DNA from: Dryococelus australis
Taxonomy: Eukaryota; Arthropoda; Insecta; Phasmatodea; Phasmatidae
Assembly: GCA_029891345.1 (NCBI GenBank)
Contig: CM056994.1
Location: 142,064,457-142,128,456 of the forward strand
Direction: 5' to 3'
DNA length: 64,000 nucleotides
In this document: in pieces, positions 63,393 through 64,000 of the stretch
How the letters are laid out: every line of letters begins with the position of its first letter
How positions within the stretch are numbered: position 1 is the first letter of the stretch
Program-made: the position numbers and the translations under genes
The notes under the pieces: generated by a model
Told to the model about the DNA's origin: nothing
Database searches by the model: none
The model's input: the letters and a program-made list of their open reading frames with translations, nothing else

Positions 63393-64000
63393 TTACAAAA
63401 TAATTTTTTACCTCAAAATAAACGTTCATGTTTCAAAATAAGGCCTCTCAGTCAAAGGAATTGATATATTTTTGGATCTTGTTTTTGTCTTGTAGCTTTC
63501 TCATTGAAATATATTATCCGTGTATTTGTTCCGATAAAGTGTAGTTTCTACTTAACAGTTAGGTCTTCAGAACTGGAAGTCAACAAAGAGGAGTAGTTTC
63601 GATCATGGCATTGGGGCTATTCCGATCATTATGAAAAACATATTTCTGTGCGCAACAGAATAGGAAAGGGGACGCAGTCACCTCCAATTCTTAAAAGCTG
63701 TTACTTGTTACTGTTTCATAGCCACATAAACTCAGTTGACAAAGAAAAGGGTATACTTCGTGTTTCAAGGTCAGTCCAGGCCATAAACATTAGGTTAGTG
63801 TCTACTAGCTGTCGCCCTTCGGGCAGTGGTGATGTTTATCTGTTTGACGGGGCGCATTCCTAACGACTACTTGTTTTGCTGCTGCTGATAATACTCTGCC
63901 AGGTCGCACCATATATCGTTGAAGAACAGATTGCTGGCTCGTCGAACTCAGTACAAGCCTAACTGATTACTATTAATGTTTTCTATTCAGTAGTTACAAG
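63393..64000. other. No supported gene
   Basis: If the exon call at 63181-63392 is right, this is intron. A GTCGCCCTTCGGGCAGTGG palindrome-containing phrase at about 63811 hints at a mobile element end but is not enough for a call. Confidence 0.35.

Overview
The window looks like intergenic or intronic DNA from an arthropod, most likely an insect. It is AT-rich and crowded with microsatellites, minisatellites and decayed transposable elements. I see no intact host gene, no rRNA, no functional tRNA gene, no CRISPR array and no bacterial-style operon. The insect guess rests on tRNA-derived SINE heads, a mariner-like transposase relic, a non-LTR reverse transcriptase relic and a Maverick/Polinton relic; it is inference, not proof.

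The main content is a decayed Maverick/Polinton (adintovirus-like) element whose coding core lies at about 7.69-14.28 kb. The minus-strand block, read in transcription order, holds a packaging ATPase, a fibre-like coiled protein, a 'DTTFGVYR' protein and a retroviral-type integrase. The plus-strand block, divergent from it, holds a phospholipase A2 domain, a pVI/pX-like leader, an adenain-type cysteine protease, a penton-like minor capsid protein, a double-jelly-roll major capsid protein, and a protein of a 'HGLxWxxG' family. Every gene is broken by stops or frameshifts. I found no protein-primed DNA polymerase B. The 'HGLxWxxG' family recurs as two more relics at 39.0 kb and 43.0 kb, near a zinc-finger-like ORF at 41.0 kb.

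Other regions: 16.3-17.4 kb is a GC-rich minisatellite with several open frames. 17.8-18.8 kb holds two AT-rich tandem arrays. 20.46-25.27, 27.7-27.96 and 31.09-32.49 kb belong to one dispersed family with ~280-bp internal units and a Helitron-like 3' hairpin. That family is interrupted at 21.88-22.98 kb by a small TIR element and at 25.27-27.71 kb by a larger element with ~450-bp TIRs. The larger element carries repeated TCAAGGTCA motifs. 29.29-29.73 kb is mariner-like. 34.0-34.6 kb is the 3' end of a non-LTR reverse transcriptase. 35.6-36.8 and 56.4-57.6 kb are inverted copies of one 1.2-kb repeat. 46.85-47.73 kb is a near-perfect foldback element. 48.6-49.34 kb looks like a retrocopy ending in a 45-A tail. 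At the far right (63.2-63.4 kb) there is a possible first coding exon ending in a consensus splice donor.

The rest is AT-rich sequence in which I see no supported gene. Boundaries of all decayed elements are approximate, and family names rest on motifs recognised by eye.
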